Origin: Sphingomonadaceae bacterium
GTDB lineage: Bacteria > Pseudomonadota > Alphaproteobacteria > Sphingomonadales > Sphingomonadaceae
Assembly (NCBI GenBank): GCA_002863155.1
Contig: PKED01000146.1
Location: 27,993-91,992 of the forward strand
Length of the DNA: 64,000 bases
Direction of reading: 5' to 3'
The notes below the pieces were generated by a model, which was not told where the DNA came from, did not search any database, and saw nothing but the letters and a program-made list of their open reading frames with translations. Positions 18,078 through 26,838 of this stretch are shown piece after piece. The first letter of the stretch is position 1. Each line of letters opens with the position of its first letter. Both the position numbers and the translations under genes were made by a program.

Positions 18078-18568
18078 GCCGCGACGCGGCTTGCGTTGAA
18101 GGCGGCCATCACCGCGTCGGCGAGCACGGTCAGCCCCTGCGCCTGCAATCGGCTGAGCTGTTTGCGCGGTGCCGAATCGATCACGCACAGTGCCCCTATC
18201 GGCACACCATTCGAATCGGCAAGCGGTGCGCCAGCATAGAAGCGGATCTGCGGCCCGTCGCGCACCAGCGGGTTGTCGCCGAAGCGCGGGTCACGGCGGG
18301 CATCGGGCACCACCATGATCTCGCGCCCGGTCATCGCATGGGCACAAAAGGATTGTTCGCGCGGCGTTTCGCAGGCCGCAAACCCCGTTCGCACCAGGAA
18401 TTGCTGGCGCTCGTCCTCCACGATCGTGATCAGCGCGGTCGTCGTGTCGCACAGCGCCGACGCGAAATCGGTAATCGCCTGCAATGCGCCATCGTCGCGC
18501 AGGCACGCAAGATCGAGCGCGCCGATCGCCTGTCGCCGTGCCGCTTCGTCAATCTGCCAAGTCGTCAT
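18074..18568 (-). CDS. GAF-domain protein
   Basis: A 164-residue protein consisting almost wholly of one GAF domain. It includes TTALITIVEDERQQFLVRTGF, the FCAHAMTGREIMVVPDARRDPRF segment and FYAGAPLADSNGVPIGALCVID. This form is the common free-standing GAF sensor of alphaproteobacteria; the ligand is unknown, and no output domain is attached. It is convergent with metW (shared CTAG) and lies 17 bases downstream of the ssb stop on the same strand. Confidence 0.85.
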   Translation of the reverse strand: MTTWQIDEAARRQAIGALDLACLRDDGALQAITDFASALCDTTTALITIVEDERQQFLVRTGFAACETPREQSFCAHAMTGREIMVVPDARRDPRFGDNPLVRDGPQIRFYAGAPLADSNGVPIGALCVIDSAPRKQLSRLQAQGLTVLADAVMAAFNASRVAA

Positions 18569-18585
18569 AAATTGCCCGTAAACGC

Positions 18586-19110
18586 CTAGAACGGGATTTC
18601 GTCGTCGAAACCGTCGGCCGGGCCATCGTTGAACCCGCCGCCGCCGCCCAGGCCGCCGCGATCGTTGAAGCCGCCGCCGCGTCCCGATCCGCCGCGCGAG
18701 CCACCACCGCCGAAATCGTCGCCGCCGCCGCCCATGCCGCCGCCGCCACCACCGCCGCCCGCGCCGTCGAGCATCGTCAGCACGGCGTTATAGCCCTGCA
18801 GGACGATTTCGGTCGAATAACGGTCCTGCCCCTGCGCATCCTGCCATTTGCGAGTCTGCAGGGCGCCTTCGACATAGACCTTGCTGCCCTTGCGCAGATA
18901 GCGTTCAGCGACATTGGCGAGGCCTTCGCTGAAGACCTTCACCGTATGCCATTCGGTGCGTTCCTTCTTCTCGCCCGAATTGCGGTCCTTCCAGCTTTCC
19001 GACGTGGCGATGCGCAGTTCGACCACCTTGCCGCCGTTCTGGAAGCTGCGGCTTTCCGGGTCGCGCCCCAGATTGCCGACCAGAATCACCTTGTTGACGC
19101 TGCCCGCCAT
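18586..19110 (-). CDS. ssb: Single-stranded DNA-binding protein
   Basis: SSB (174 residues) coats single-stranded DNA in replication and repair. The OB-fold opens with [19 protein letters not shown] and includes [30 protein letters not shown] long Gly-rich linker (about 115-165) leads to the acidic tip DDEIPF that binds partner proteins. The start at 19110 follows AAGAGA; the 219-residue ORF in the track extends 45 residues upstream without family support. It is followed downstream by the GAF gene. Confidence 0.97.
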   Translation of the reverse strand: MAGSVNKVILVGNLGRDPESRSFQNGGKVVELRIATSESWKDRNSGEKKERTEWHTVKVFSEGLANVAERYLRKGSKVYVEGALQTRKWQDAQGQDRYSTEIVLQGYNAVLTMLDGAGGGGGGGGMGGGGDDFGGGGSRGGSGRGGGFNDRGGLGGGGGFNDGPADGFDDEIPF

Positions 19111-19120
19111 ATGTCTCTTC

Positions 19121-20986
19121 CTAAAGCCCGAGTGCCACGGCGGCCCAGTAAGTCGCCCCGGCAGCGACATAGGCCAGCGCGAACAGATAGCCAACCATGA
19201 AGGCGGGCCACCGCCACGAGTTGGTCTCGCGCCGGGTGACGGCAATCGTCGAGATGCACTGCGGCGCGAACACGAACCACATCAGAAAGGCAAGCGCGGT
19301 CGGCAGCGACCAGCGCGCGCGCAAGGCCTGGGTGATTGCCGCTTGCCCGCGGGCGTCGTCGGGCGCGTCAATCGCATACACGGTGCCGAGAGCGGCCACC
19401 GCGATCTCGCGCGCCGCCATCGCTGGGATCAGCGCAAGCGCGATGTCGCGGTCGAAGCCGATCGGCTTCGTCACCACTGCCAGCCCATTGGCGATGCGTC
19501 CGGCGATCGAATAGTCGACCGGCGTGATCGTGCTGCCGACCGGAGGCTTGGGATAGCTGAGCAACAGCCACAGCACGACCGTCGAGGCGAGGATGATCGT
19601 GCCGGCGCGACGCAGAAACGCATAGGCGCGGCTCCACAGACCGATCGCCACGTCGCGCAGGCGCGGCAGCTGATATTTGGGCATTTCCATCATGAAGCCT
19701 GACGACGCGCCCTTGGTCACCGTCTTGCGCAACACGATCGCCGCGACGAATGCGCCGACAATGCCCAGGATATAGAGCATGAACAGCACCAGCCCCTGCA
19801 GGCCGACGAACGGCAGTACCTGCCGATCGGGGATCAGCGCGCCGATGACGACGGTATAGACCGGAAGCCGCGCCGAACAGGTCATCAGCGGCGCGATCAG
19901 GATCGTCGTCAGCCGGTCCTTCTCGTCCTCGATCGTGCGGGTCGCCATGATGCCGGGGACGGCGCAGGCAAAGCTCGACAGCAGCGGAATGAAGGCGCGG
20001 CCCGACAGCCCGGCGACCGCCATGACCCGGTCCATCAGAAAGGCCGCGCGGACCATGTATCCCGATGCTTCGAGCAGCAGGATGAACAGGAACAGGATCA
20101 GGATCTGCGGCAGGAAGACGATGACTGCGCCGACCCCGGCGATGATCCCTTCGGTCAACAGCCCGCGCACGAAGCCGTCGGGCAGGATCGCAGCGACCTG
20201 CTGCGCGAGCAGGGCAAAGCCCGCGTCGAGCGCGTCGGCGGGCGCCTTGGCCCAGCTGAACACCGCCTGGAACATCAGGAACAGGATGGTGAGCAGCAGG
20301 ATCGTACCCCAAAGCGGATGCAGGGCGATGCCGTCGAGGCTGTGGGTCAGCCGCCGCGTCGGCGTTTCGGAGACGATCGCGCGCATCGCGATCGTGCGGG
20401 CGCGGCGCTGGAGCGTGGCGATATCCTCCTCCACGCCGCCATCGCCCGCGCGGACGCGGATCGCGCCGCCATGGCCGACCAGCCTGGCGAGCTCGCCGTT
20501 CAGCAGCTCGAGCCCGCGCTTGCGCACCGCCACCGTCGGTACAACCGGCACTCCCAGCGCCTGTGCCAGCGCCTGCGGATCGATCACCAGCCCGTCGCGC
20601 TCGGCAAGATCGACCATGTTGAGCGCCACGACCACCGGCATGCCGAGCGCGATCAGCTGGAGTGCAAAGCGCAGGTGATTGTCGAGATTGGCGGCGTCGA
20701 GCACGATTACCAGCGCATCGGGCAGGCGCTCCCCGGTCTGCGTGCCGGTGATCACGTCGCGGGTCACGCGCTCGTCGGGACTGCTCGGCTGGAGGCTGTA
20801 GGCGCCGGGCAGGTCGACCAGCTCGACCGCGCGACCATCGGGCAGCGCCAACCGGCCCGAGCGGCGCTCGACGGTGACGCCAGGATAATTGCCCACCTTC
20901 TGCCGCGCGCCGGTGAGCGCGTTGAACAGCGCGCTTTTGCCGGCATTGGGATTGCCGACCAGCGCCACCAGCGGCGCGGCGGTCAT
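19121..20986 (-). CDS. feoB: Ferrous iron transporter FeoB
   Basis: Inner-membrane GTP-driven Fe(II) importer, 621 residues. The cytoplasmic G domain has G1 GNPNAGKS (11-18), G3 DLPG and G4 NMVD. It is followed by the membrane part with two gate regions, including the [24 protein letters not shown] block and late Cys residues ([11 protein letters not shown]) typical of FeoB. At 621 residues it belongs to the shorter FeoB forms. It lies 13 bases after feoA, in one operon behind a Fur-like box. No feoC is seen. Confidence 0.96.
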   Translation of the reverse strand: MTAAPLVALVGNPNAGKSALFNALTGARQKVGNYPGVTVERRSGRLALPDGRAVELVDLPGAYSLQPSSPDERVTRDVITGTQTGERLPDALVIVLDAANLDNHLRFALQLIALGMPVVVALNMVDLAERDGLVIDPQALAQALGVPVVPTVAVRKRGLELLNGELARLVGHGGAIRVRAGDGGVEEDIATLQRRARTIAMRAIVSETPTRRLTHSLDGIALHPLWGTILLLTILFLMFQAVFSWAKAPADALDAGFALLAQQVAAILPDGFVRGLLTEGIIAGVGAVIVFLPQILILFLFILLLEASGYMVRAAFLMDRVMAVAGLSGRAFIPLLSSFACAVPGIMATRTIEDEKDRLTTILIAPLMTCSARLPVYTVVIGALIPDRQVLPFVGLQGLVLFMLYILGIVGAFVAAIVLRKTVTKGASSGFMMEMPKYQLPRLRDVAIGLWSRAYAFLRRAGTIILASTVVLWLLLSYPKPPVGSTITPVDYSIAGRIANGLAVVTKPIGFDRDIALALIPAMAAREIAVAALGTVYAIDAPDDARGQAAITQALRARWSLPTALAFLMWFVFAPQCISTIAVTRRETNSWRWPAFMVGYLFALAYVAAGATYWAAVALGL

Positions 20987-20999
20987 TATCGCCGCGCGA

Positions 21000-21260
21000 T
21001 CATTCGGCGGGCGAAAGCGGCGATACCTGGATCGCGCCCGCGACCGCCCGGCGAAGCGCGACCGTCATCCGCCCGATTCGGCAGGCGATCGGCCCCTTGC
21101 CCAAAGTTGCGCGGTGCAACACTTCGATGCCGACGCCTTCGTCGAAACCCAGCTCGCGCAGCCGTCGCGCCTCGGGCTCGGCCAGTCGCGCCCAATCGAT
21201 CGCGCTCACCGTCGCGACCTGGCGCAGCGACAGACGTTCGAGGCTGATCGGATTGGACAT
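21000..21260 (-). CDS. feoA: Ferrous iron transport protein FeoA
   Basis: Small SH3-like cytoplasmic partner of FeoB, 86 residues. Family marks are LRELGFDEGVGIEVLHRATLGKGPIACRIG and the hydrophobic ending MTVALRRAVAGAIQV. The start MSNPISLERL at 21260 matches family length; the 126-residue ORF runs upstream across the operator. It is first in the feoA-feoB operon, 20 bases downstream of the putative Fur box. Confidence 0.93.
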   Translation of the reverse strand: MSNPISLERLSLRQVATVSAIDWARLAEPEARRLRELGFDEGVGIEVLHRATLGKGPIACRIGRMTVALRRAVAGAIQVSPLSPAE

Positions 21261-21279
21261 GCAGCGCGAATAGCCTTGC

Positions 21280-21294
21280 TGCGAGTGATTATCA
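21280..21294. promoter_or_regulatory. Putative Fur box before feoAB
   Basis: TGCGAGTGATTATCA matches the 7-1-7 Fur consensus TGATAAT-N-ATTATCA in all seven bases of one half and four of seven in the other. It sits 20 bases upstream of the feoA start, where a repressor would block transcription. The match and place are seen; Fur binding is inferred. Confidence 0.6.
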
Positions 21295-21394
21295 ATAACT
21301 TTCGCCGGAACCCTGCCAGCTGATCGTCGGGGTCGACATCCAAAAGGGGTGTCCCAACCGTCTATGGGGTATCGAAGCAAACAAGGGGAGCATC

Positions 21395-21787
21395 ATGCTG
21401 CAAATCATCGACCTGTTGAGCTGGTCCGCGCCGGGCATCTTATTATTGATCGGCGTCATCCAGGTGCTGCGCCTGATCCATGCCGCGCTACTGCATCTCA
21501 CGCTGCGCAAGGCGATCAGCGTCAATGCACCGATCGCGAGCGAGCTTGTCGACAAGATCGATCAGCGCATCGATCGTGCGGGCGAGCTGCCCGGCGACGA
21601 CCGCAATGGGCTGGTGCTGATCGCGATCGGGCTTGCCATTGCAGGCTATGGCCTGATCCAGCAGGACGACACGCTCCGGTCGATGCTGGGTGCGGCGCTG
21701 TTTCCGCTGTTCGTCGGCATTGCCCTGCTGATCCGCCGCTGGCTTGTCGAGCGGGCGATCGCAAGCGAAATCGCGGCGGGTGGATGA
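21395..21787 (+). CDS. Small membrane protein, DUF6249-like, first gene of the ECF sigma operon
   Basis: A 130-residue protein with an N-terminal helix (APGILLLIGVIQVLRLI) and two more helices in the second half (NGLVLIAIGLAIAGYGLI and ALFPLFVGIALLI). GGGGAG precedes the ATG. The layout resembles DUF6249 proteins often found upstream of ECF sigma genes in sphingomonads; that family name is tentative. Its stop lies 8 bases inside the sigma-factor reading frame, so the two are coupled. It could sense membrane state, but nothing in the sequence proves it. Confidence 0.72.
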   Translation: MLQIIDLLSWSAPGILLLIGVIQVLRLIHAALLHLTLRKAISVNAPIASELVDKIDQRIDRAGELPGDDRNGLVLIAIGLAIAGYGLIQQDDTLRSMLGAALFPLFVGIALLIRRWLVERAIASEIAAGG

Positions 21788-22322
21788 CGACGATTTCGCC
21801 CTTAACCGGCGGGCGGCGGCGGGCGACCGCCGCGCCTTTGCGATGCTCGTCGGGCGTCACGAGGCGCGGCTGCGCGGCTTTCTGGCACGGATTGCGGGCG
21901 CCGATGATGCCGACGATCTCGCGCAGGAGGCGTTTCTGCGCGCGTGGCGGCGCGCGGGCGCGTTTCGCGGCGGCGCCAGCTATCGCAGTTGGCTGTTCGC
22001 GATCGGGTGGCGCGTGTTCATCGATTCGACGCGCCGCGACCGGCGCGACCGGTCGATGAAGGCGGCGGTGGCGGCGCTGCCCGGCGCGGATCACGTCGCC
22101 GCCGATGGCGAGGCGGGGATCGACACCGCTCGCCTGCTGGCCGCGCTCGACCCGCTCGAACGTGCCTGCGTGGTGCTGTGTCACGGCCAAGGCTGGTCGC
22201 ATAGCGAAGCGGCCGCTATTCTCGCAATGCCGCTCGGTTCGCTGAAGACGCGGCTGGCGCGGGCGACGCGCCGATGCGAGGCGATGCTCGACCAACCGCT
22301 GCGGAGCGAGAGCGATGACTGA
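21780..22322 (+). CDS. ECF-type RNA polymerase sigma factor
   Basis: A 180-residue sigma-70-family protein lacking regions 1 and 3. Region 2 contains DDADDLAQEAFLRAWRRAGAF and SYRSWLFAIGWRVFID. Region 4 contains LDPLERACVVLCHGQGWSHSEAAAILAMPLGSLKTRLARA, the helix-turn-helix that reads the -35 element. I take the GTG at 21780 (VDDDDFALNRR), overlapping the upstream stop, rather than the TTG at 21744. It lies between two small membrane proteins, either of which could act as anti-sigma factor. Confidence 0.9.
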   Translation: MDDDDFALNRRAAAGDRRAFAMLVGRHEARLRGFLARIAGADDADDLAQEAFLRAWRRAGAFRGGASYRSWLFAIGWRVFIDSTRRDRRDRSMKAAVAALPGADHVAADGEAGIDTARLLAALDPLERACVVLCHGQGWSHSEAAAILAMPLGSLKTRLARATRRCEAMLDQPLRSESDD

Positions 22323-22623
22323 GACCCAAGCCCGGTTGCGCCTCCTGCTCGACGAAGCGCCGCGCGCACCCGACCCCGGCTTCGTCGCGCAGGTCGATGC
22401 GCTGGTGCAGCTCGACCAGACTTATCGGCTGCGGCGGCGGCGCGCCTGGCAGCGTTTCGCCGGCGATCTTGCGACCGCGAGCGCGATCATTGTCCCGGCG
22501 CTGGGGCTCACCCTGGCCGCTGCGGCGGGCCTGACCGGCACGGGCCATGTCGCGCCGATCGTCGCGGCGATGACGCTGGCCTTGGCCGGTTGGGCGGCGA
22601 CCAACCGCTGGGCGAGCAGCTGA
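22315..22623 (+). CDS. Small two-helix membrane protein, third gene of the ECF operon
   Basis: A 102-residue product with an Arg-rich soluble N-terminal half (LRLLLDEAPRAPDPGFVAQVDALV) and two hydrophobic helices (ASAIIVPALGLTLAAAAGL and VAPIVAAMTLALAGWAATN). It overlaps the sigma gene by 8 bases (ATGACTGA). No zinc-binding HxxxCxxC motif of ZAS anti-sigma factors is present. Order and membrane topology make a non-zinc anti-sigma factor plausible, but this is inference. Confidence 0.66.
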   Translation: MTETQARLRLLLDEAPRAPDPGFVAQVDALVQLDQTYRLRRRRAWQRFAGDLATASAIIVPALGLTLAAAAGLTGTGHVAPIVAAMTLALAGWAATNRWASS

Positions 22624-22626
22624 GGT

Positions 22627-23292
22627 TCAGACGACCGGGTAGCGTAGCCGCCCGATGAAGCGCGACAGGCTCGGCAGGTTTTCGGTGCGCGCGACGAAGC
22701 CGGCCTTGGCCTTTTCAAAGCGCATGATGCCTTCGATCCGGCGCGCGAGAAAGGCGCGCGTATCGGCCCAGTCGTCGCTCTCGTCGTTCAGGAAGAAGGT
22801 GATGGTGGCGGCATAGACGCTGCCGAGGATCGCGCGCTTGGTATAATGATTATAGTCGGTCGCGGTGTCGCCGGCCTGGCGCCACATCAGGTCGACGCTT
22901 CGCCAGCCGAGCCGGGCGGCGCGCGCGACATTGTGCGGCATGGCGAGGATCGCGACCGCGCGGCGCAGCGCATCGCGGCGCGGGGCGAGTTCGGCAAGCC
23001 GTGCCTCGATTTGGTCGGCGATTCGCGCGCGGATCTTGCGGGCGGCCAGTTCATCCTTCGGCAGCGCGGCGACCATTACCGCGTCGACATGCGCGAACCA
23101 TGCATCGATCATCGCGACCGCGCCGTCGCGAAAGGCGAGCGCGGCAACATCGGCGTCGATCCCGGCCTGCTCGGCGGCGAGCGCGACGGCGGCCGGGGTC
23201 CAGCCATCGAACGCGGCATTGTCGGCGATCAGCGGGGCAAGGCCGAGGCGGATTTCATCGAGCGTGGCGTTTTGGGGGATCGATGTCGTCAT
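22627..23292 (-). CDS. COQ9-family ubiquinone biosynthesis protein
   Basis: A 221-residue protein of the COQ9 family, a TetR-like fold that binds lipid and helps ubiquinone hydroxylation. Typical stretches are WTPAAVALAAEQAGIDADVAALAF near the N-terminus and the C-terminal AGDTATDYNHYTKRAILGSVYAATITFFLNDESDDWADTRAFL. That segment, with conserved DxNxYTKR, is diagnostic. It starts at MTTSIPQ (23292). It is convergent with the ECF operon with only 3 bases between stops. Confidence 0.9.
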   Translation of the reverse strand: MTTSIPQNATLDEIRLGLAPLIADNAAFDGWTPAAVALAAEQAGIDADVAALAFRDGAVAMIDAWFAHVDAVMVAALPKDELAARKIRARIADQIEARLAELAPRRDALRRAVAILAMPHNVARAARLGWRSVDLMWRQAGDTATDYNHYTKRAILGSVYAATITFFLNDESDDWADTRAFLARRIEGIMRFEKAKAGFVARTENLPSLSRFIGRLRYPVV

Positions 23293-23302
23293 GGCGCGCA
23301 TT

Positions 23303-24169
23303 CTAGCGCCCCCGCCGCACCAGCACCAGCGCGGCGGCGACCAGCGCGGCGCCCAGCAGATCGGGGAGCCCCAGCCGCTCGTCATACACGATCCAGCCGA
23401 CCGTCGCTGCCACCACCGGCTGCACCAGCAGCGCGATGCCGACGATCAGCGGCGACAACCTGCCGAGTGCATAGATCATCAGCCCCTGGCCGAGCACCTG
23501 GCTCGCCAGCGCCAGCGCGATCAGCGGCCCCCAGTGCGACGGCACGATCCGTTCGCCCAGCAACACCGCGAACAGCAGCAGCGGTGCGATGCTCGCCAGC
23601 GTCGACAGCGCCAGCGCCGGCAGCGGCGCCATCGTCGCGCGCGCACGCGCCATGCCGATGAAGTAGACGGCATAGAGGATGCCCGCCAGCAGGCAGAGCA
23701 GGTCGCCCCCCAGATTGCGTGGGTTCACCTGATAGGATTGCCCCATCAGCAGCGCGCCGCCGATCGCCGCGAGCAGCAGCGCCACCGCCTGCATCCGGCT
23801 CGGCAAGGCCCGCGCGGCGATGAAGCCATAGACCGGAAAGATCAGGGTTGCCGAATTGCCGAACAGCGTCGCATTGGCGAGCGTCGTCTTGAGAATGCCG
23901 AGATGCCAGCTCGCCAGATCGGCGGCAAAGCATGTCCCGGCAAGCGCGAGCGTCGCCCACAGGCCGCGCGACAGCCCGGCCGGGCGCCAGCCGGTGGCGA
24001 GCGCCATCGCCACGAGCAGCGGCGCGGCCAGTGTGATCCGCCAGAAGGCCGAGGCGACCGGGCCGGTATCGGCAAGCCGCACGAACCACGGCCCGAAGGC
24101 AAGCGCGACATTGGCGATGATGACCGCGACGAACGCACGGGCCGGGGGCTGATGATCGGCGGATGTCAT
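23303..24169 (-). CDS. EamA/DMT-superfamily transporter
   Basis: An inner-membrane protein of 288 residues with about ten hydrophobic helices in two EamA repeats. The first repeat opens AFVAVIIANVALAFGPWFVRLADTGP and the second GGDLLCLLAGILYAVYFIGMARA; it ends ALVAAALVLVRRGR. The start at 24169 (MTSADHQPP) replaces the longer ORF. It is divergent from the old yellow enzyme gene, sharing a 119-base region with a perfect palindrome, so joint control is possible. The exported substrate is unknown. Confidence 0.87.
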   Translation of the reverse strand: MTSADHQPPARAFVAVIIANVALAFGPWFVRLADTGPVASAFWRITLAAPLLVAMALATGWRPAGLSRGLWATLALAGTCFAADLASWHLGILKTTLANATLFGNSATLIFPVYGFIAARALPSRMQAVALLLAAIGGALLMGQSYQVNPRNLGGDLLCLLAGILYAVYFIGMARARATMAPLPALALSTLASIAPLLLFAVLLGERIVPSHWGPLIALALASQVLGQGLMIYALGRLSPLIVGIALLVQPVVAATVGWIVYDERLGLPDLLGAALVAAALVLVRRGR

Positions 24170-24225
24170 GCTCGGTTTGCGGCACTCTAGTTTTTCTATC
24201 GGGGCACAGGCAGTGCGGCCTGGCC

Positions 24226-24239
24226 TGTAGCGCGCTACA
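24226..24239. promoter_or_regulatory. Perfect 14-base palindrome, putative operator
   Basis: TGTAGCGCGCTACA is a perfect palindrome in the divergent region between the DMT transporter and the old yellow enzyme gene, 50 bases before the latter's ATG. Perfect symmetry and placement suggest a dimeric repressor site (TetR- or MarR-like). No regulator gene is adjacent. Confidence 0.5.
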
Positions 24240-24288
24240 TGGCGCTCGTCGCCTGCCAAAGGCGCTTGCCAAGGTCCAAGGAGTTACC

Positions 24289-25380
24289 ATGCCGAACCTG
24301 TTCGATTCCATCCAGTTGGGCGCCATTCCCGCTGCGAATCGCGTGCTGATGGCGCCTTTGACGCGTGGTCGCGCGACCAAAGACCATGTGCCGACGCCGA
24401 TCATGGCCGATTATTACGCGCAGCGGGCAAGCGCTGGGCTCATCATTTCCGAAGCGACCGGGATCAGCCGCGAAGGGCTCGGCTGGCCGTTCGCGCCGGG
24501 CCTGTGGAGCGACGAACAGGCCGAAGCCTGGGCGCCGGTAACGGCGGCGGTGCACGCGGCGGGCGGGCGGATCGTCGCGCAGATCTGGCACATGGGTCGC
24601 GTCGTGCATTCGAGCTTTAACGATGGCGCCGCCCCTGTCTCCGCCTCGGCGACGACCGCGCCCGGCAAGGCGCATACCTATGTCGGTCGCCAGCCCTATG
24701 ACGAGGCACGTCCGCTCGACATCGCCGAAATCCCCCGGCTGCTCGACGATTATCGCCGCGCGACCCGCAACGCGATCGCCGCCGGGTTCGACGGGGTGCA
24801 GATCCACGCGGCCAACGGCTATCTGATCGACCAGTTCCTGCGCGACGGCAGCAACCACCGCAGCGATGCCTATGGCGGCCCGCCCGAAAACCGCATCCGC
24901 CTGCTGCGCGAAGTGACCGAGGCGGTCGCCGGTGTCGCCGGGGCCGATCGCACCGCGGTGCGCCTGTCGCCCAATGGCGATTCGCAAGGGGTCGACGACA
25001 GCGACGCGGCGAGCGTCTTCGTGCCGGCGGCGAAAGTGCTCGCCGAGATCGGCATCGCCTTCCTCGAACTGCGAGAGCCCGGCGCGGACGGCACCTTCGG
25101 CCGCACCGACGTGCCGAAGCAGTCGCCCGCGATCCGCGAGGTGTTCAAGGCGCCGCTGGTGCTGAATTCGGATTATGTCAGCGCCGAACAGGCGCAGGCG
25201 GCGATCGATTCGGGGGTCGCCGACGCGATCAGCTTCGGGCGGACCTTCCTTGCCAATCCCGATCTGCCCGAGCGGTTGAAGGCCGGCGCCGCTCTCAACC
25301 CCGACGTCATGGCGACATGGTACAGCCAGGGTGCCGAGGGCTATACCGATTATCCTGTGCTCGGGGCGGCGGCGGCCTGA
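24289..25380 (+). CDS. Old yellow enzyme family NADH:flavin oxidoreductase (NemA/OYE-like)
   Basis: FMN-dependent ene-reductase (363 residues) reducing activated C=C bonds or nitro compounds. Family marks are LMAPLTRGRA near the N-terminus, QIWHMGRV, the active-site FDGVQIHAANGYLIDQFLRDGSN (H-x2-N pair plus YL) followed by RSDAYGG, and SFGRTFLANPDLPERL near the C-terminus. The start at 24289 is fixed by AAGGAG 6 bases upstream. A perfect palindrome lies upstream. OYEs of this kind are often induced by electrophiles through TetR-family repressors (NemR is the known case); here that is only a possibility. Confidence 0.95.
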   Translation: MPNLFDSIQLGAIPAANRVLMAPLTRGRATKDHVPTPIMADYYAQRASAGLIISEATGISREGLGWPFAPGLWSDEQAEAWAPVTAAVHAAGGRIVAQIWHMGRVVHSSFNDGAAPVSASATTAPGKAHTYVGRQPYDEARPLDIAEIPRLLDDYRRATRNAIAAGFDGVQIHAANGYLIDQFLRDGSNHRSDAYGGPPENRIRLLREVTEAVAGVAGADRTAVRLSPNGDSQGVDDSDAASVFVPAAKVLAEIGIAFLELREPGADGTFGRTDVPKQSPAIREVFKAPLVLNSDYVSAEQAQAAIDSGVADAISFGRTFLANPDLPERLKAGAALNPDVMATWYSQGAEGYTDYPVLGAAAA

Positions 25381-25401
25381 CGGCCAGCGCTTCTCGCTGC
25401 G

Positions 25402-26781
25402 TCAGGCGATCGGCACGAAGCGGAGCGGCAGCCCGTCCCTGGGGCGCGGGATCGGCCAGGCCTGCCAGTCGGTGCCCGCACCCGGATCGAGCACGATCCG
25501 GTAGCGACGCAGCAATTGGGCGACGAGTAGCCGGGTCTGCATTTCGGCGAAGTGCAGACCCAGGCACATATGCGCGCCGCCGCCGAACGGGATCCACGCA
25601 TATTTGTGGCGTGCGCGCACAGCCTCGGGCGCGAAGCGCATCGGGTCGAATGTCGCCGGATCGGGCCAGAGTTCGGGCGCGTGATGCGTGTGCGCCGGGG
25701 ACACGCTGACCGACGTTCCCGCCGGGATGGTATAGCCGCCGAATTCGAAATCGCGCAGCGCACGGCGCGGCAGCGAGGGGACCGGCGGCATGATCCGCAG
25801 TGCTTCGCGAAAGGCATAGTCGGTCAGCTTCAACCGATCGAGCTGGCCGTGCGCCAGCCCCTCATCGTCATTGAGACCGAGCGCCGCGACCTCGTCGCGC
25901 AGCCGGTCCTGCCATTCGGCATGGCGGCCGAGCAGCATGATGAGCGTGGTCGCCGACGATGTGATCGTGTCGTGCGCCGCCATCATCAGGAAATTCATGT
26001 GATCGGCGATCGCGTCGTCGCTCAGCGGCGTGCCATTCTCGTCGGTCGCGCGGCAGAAATGCGAGAAGAAATCCTGGCCGTCGCCATTGCGGCGCCTGGG
26101 GATTTCGCGCTTGAACAGATCGATCAGATAGGCGCGCGCCTGGGTGCCCTTGCGCATCTGCGTTCCCGGCAGGGGAATGCGGATCGGCGTCACCGACGCC
26201 TGCACTTCGTCGACGAACGCTTGGTTGATCCGCTTTGCCTCCGGGCCCAGCTCCATGCCGAGAAAGCTCTCGGCCGCCAGATCGAGCGTCAGCGCCTTGA
26301 TCGCATCGTAGAAGCGCATCGGCTTGTTCGCCCAGCCGCTCACCGCGCGGGCAATGCCGCGGTTGAGCTGTTCGGCATAATGCCGCATCGGCTCGGGCTT
26401 GAACGCCACCGACAGCGTGCGCCGATCGGCACGGTGATGGTCGAAGTCCATCAGCATGAGGCCGCGCGGAAACAGCAGGTTCAGCAGCGGCCCCCAGCCC
26501 TGCTCGGAGGAAAAAATCCGCTCGCGGTCGAACAATACCAGCTCGTTCGCGTCGGGGCCGAGCAGCATGACCGTCGTGCCGCCAAGCGCGGTGTTGCGAT
26601 AGACGCGGCCATAGCTGTCCGCCATCTTGCGACCGAATGCCGCCGGATCGCGGAGTAGGCGGAAGGTGTTGCCGACCAAGGGCAGCCCGTCCTCGCCCGG
26701 AATATGCCGCAAGTCGCGCGCATGCTGTTTCGGCAGCCAGTGCGGATTGGCTTGATAGCTATGGGCATAGGCCATCGACAT
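25402..26781 (-). CDS. Cytochrome P450
   Basis: Haem-thiolate monooxygenase of 459 residues. The haem loop PFGGGAHMCLGLHF has the ligand Cys406. The I-helix reads MMAAHDTITSSATTL (acid-alcohol pair D-T), and the K-helix has ExxR in FREALRIMPP. The length is normal for a soluble bacterial P450. The start is preceded by GGAGAGC, and a 28-base near-perfect palindrome lies 11 bases before the ATG. The redox partner is not nearby. The substrate is unknown; dedicated repression suggests it is induced by a specific compound. Confidence 0.95.
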   Translation of the reverse strand: MSMAYAHSYQANPHWLPKQHARDLRHIPGEDGLPLVGNTFRLLRDPAAFGRKMADSYGRVYRNTALGGTTVMLLGPDANELVLFDRERIFSSEQGWGPLLNLLFPRGLMLMDFDHHRADRRTLSVAFKPEPMRHYAEQLNRGIARAVSGWANKPMRFYDAIKALTLDLAAESFLGMELGPEAKRINQAFVDEVQASVTPIRIPLPGTQMRKGTQARAYLIDLFKREIPRRRNGDGQDFFSHFCRATDENGTPLSDDAIADHMNFLMMAAHDTITSSATTLIMLLGRHAEWQDRLRDEVAALGLNDDEGLAHGQLDRLKLTDYAFREALRIMPPVPSLPRRALRDFEFGGYTIPAGTSVSVSPAHTHHAPELWPDPATFDPMRFAPEAVRARHKYAWIPFGGGAHMCLGLHFAEMQTRLLVAQLLRRYRIVLDPGAGTDWQAWPIPRPRDGLPLRFVPIA

Positions 26782-26791
26782 GCTCTCCGAC

Positions 26792-26819
26792 GCGTTACTT
26801 ACACCGGTATAAGTAACGC
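26792..26819. promoter_or_regulatory. 28-base near-perfect palindrome before the P450 gene
   Basis: The arms GCGTTACTTA and TAAGTAACGC are exact inverted repeats around CACCGGTA, whose core ACCGGT is itself symmetric, so 26 of 28 positions pair. It lies 11 bases upstream of the P450 ATG. A TetR-family operator is the likeliest reading; a repressor there would block initiation or elongation. The regulator is not in the window. Confidence 0.68.
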
Positions 26820-26838
26820 CTGCCGAGCCGCCAAGCGC

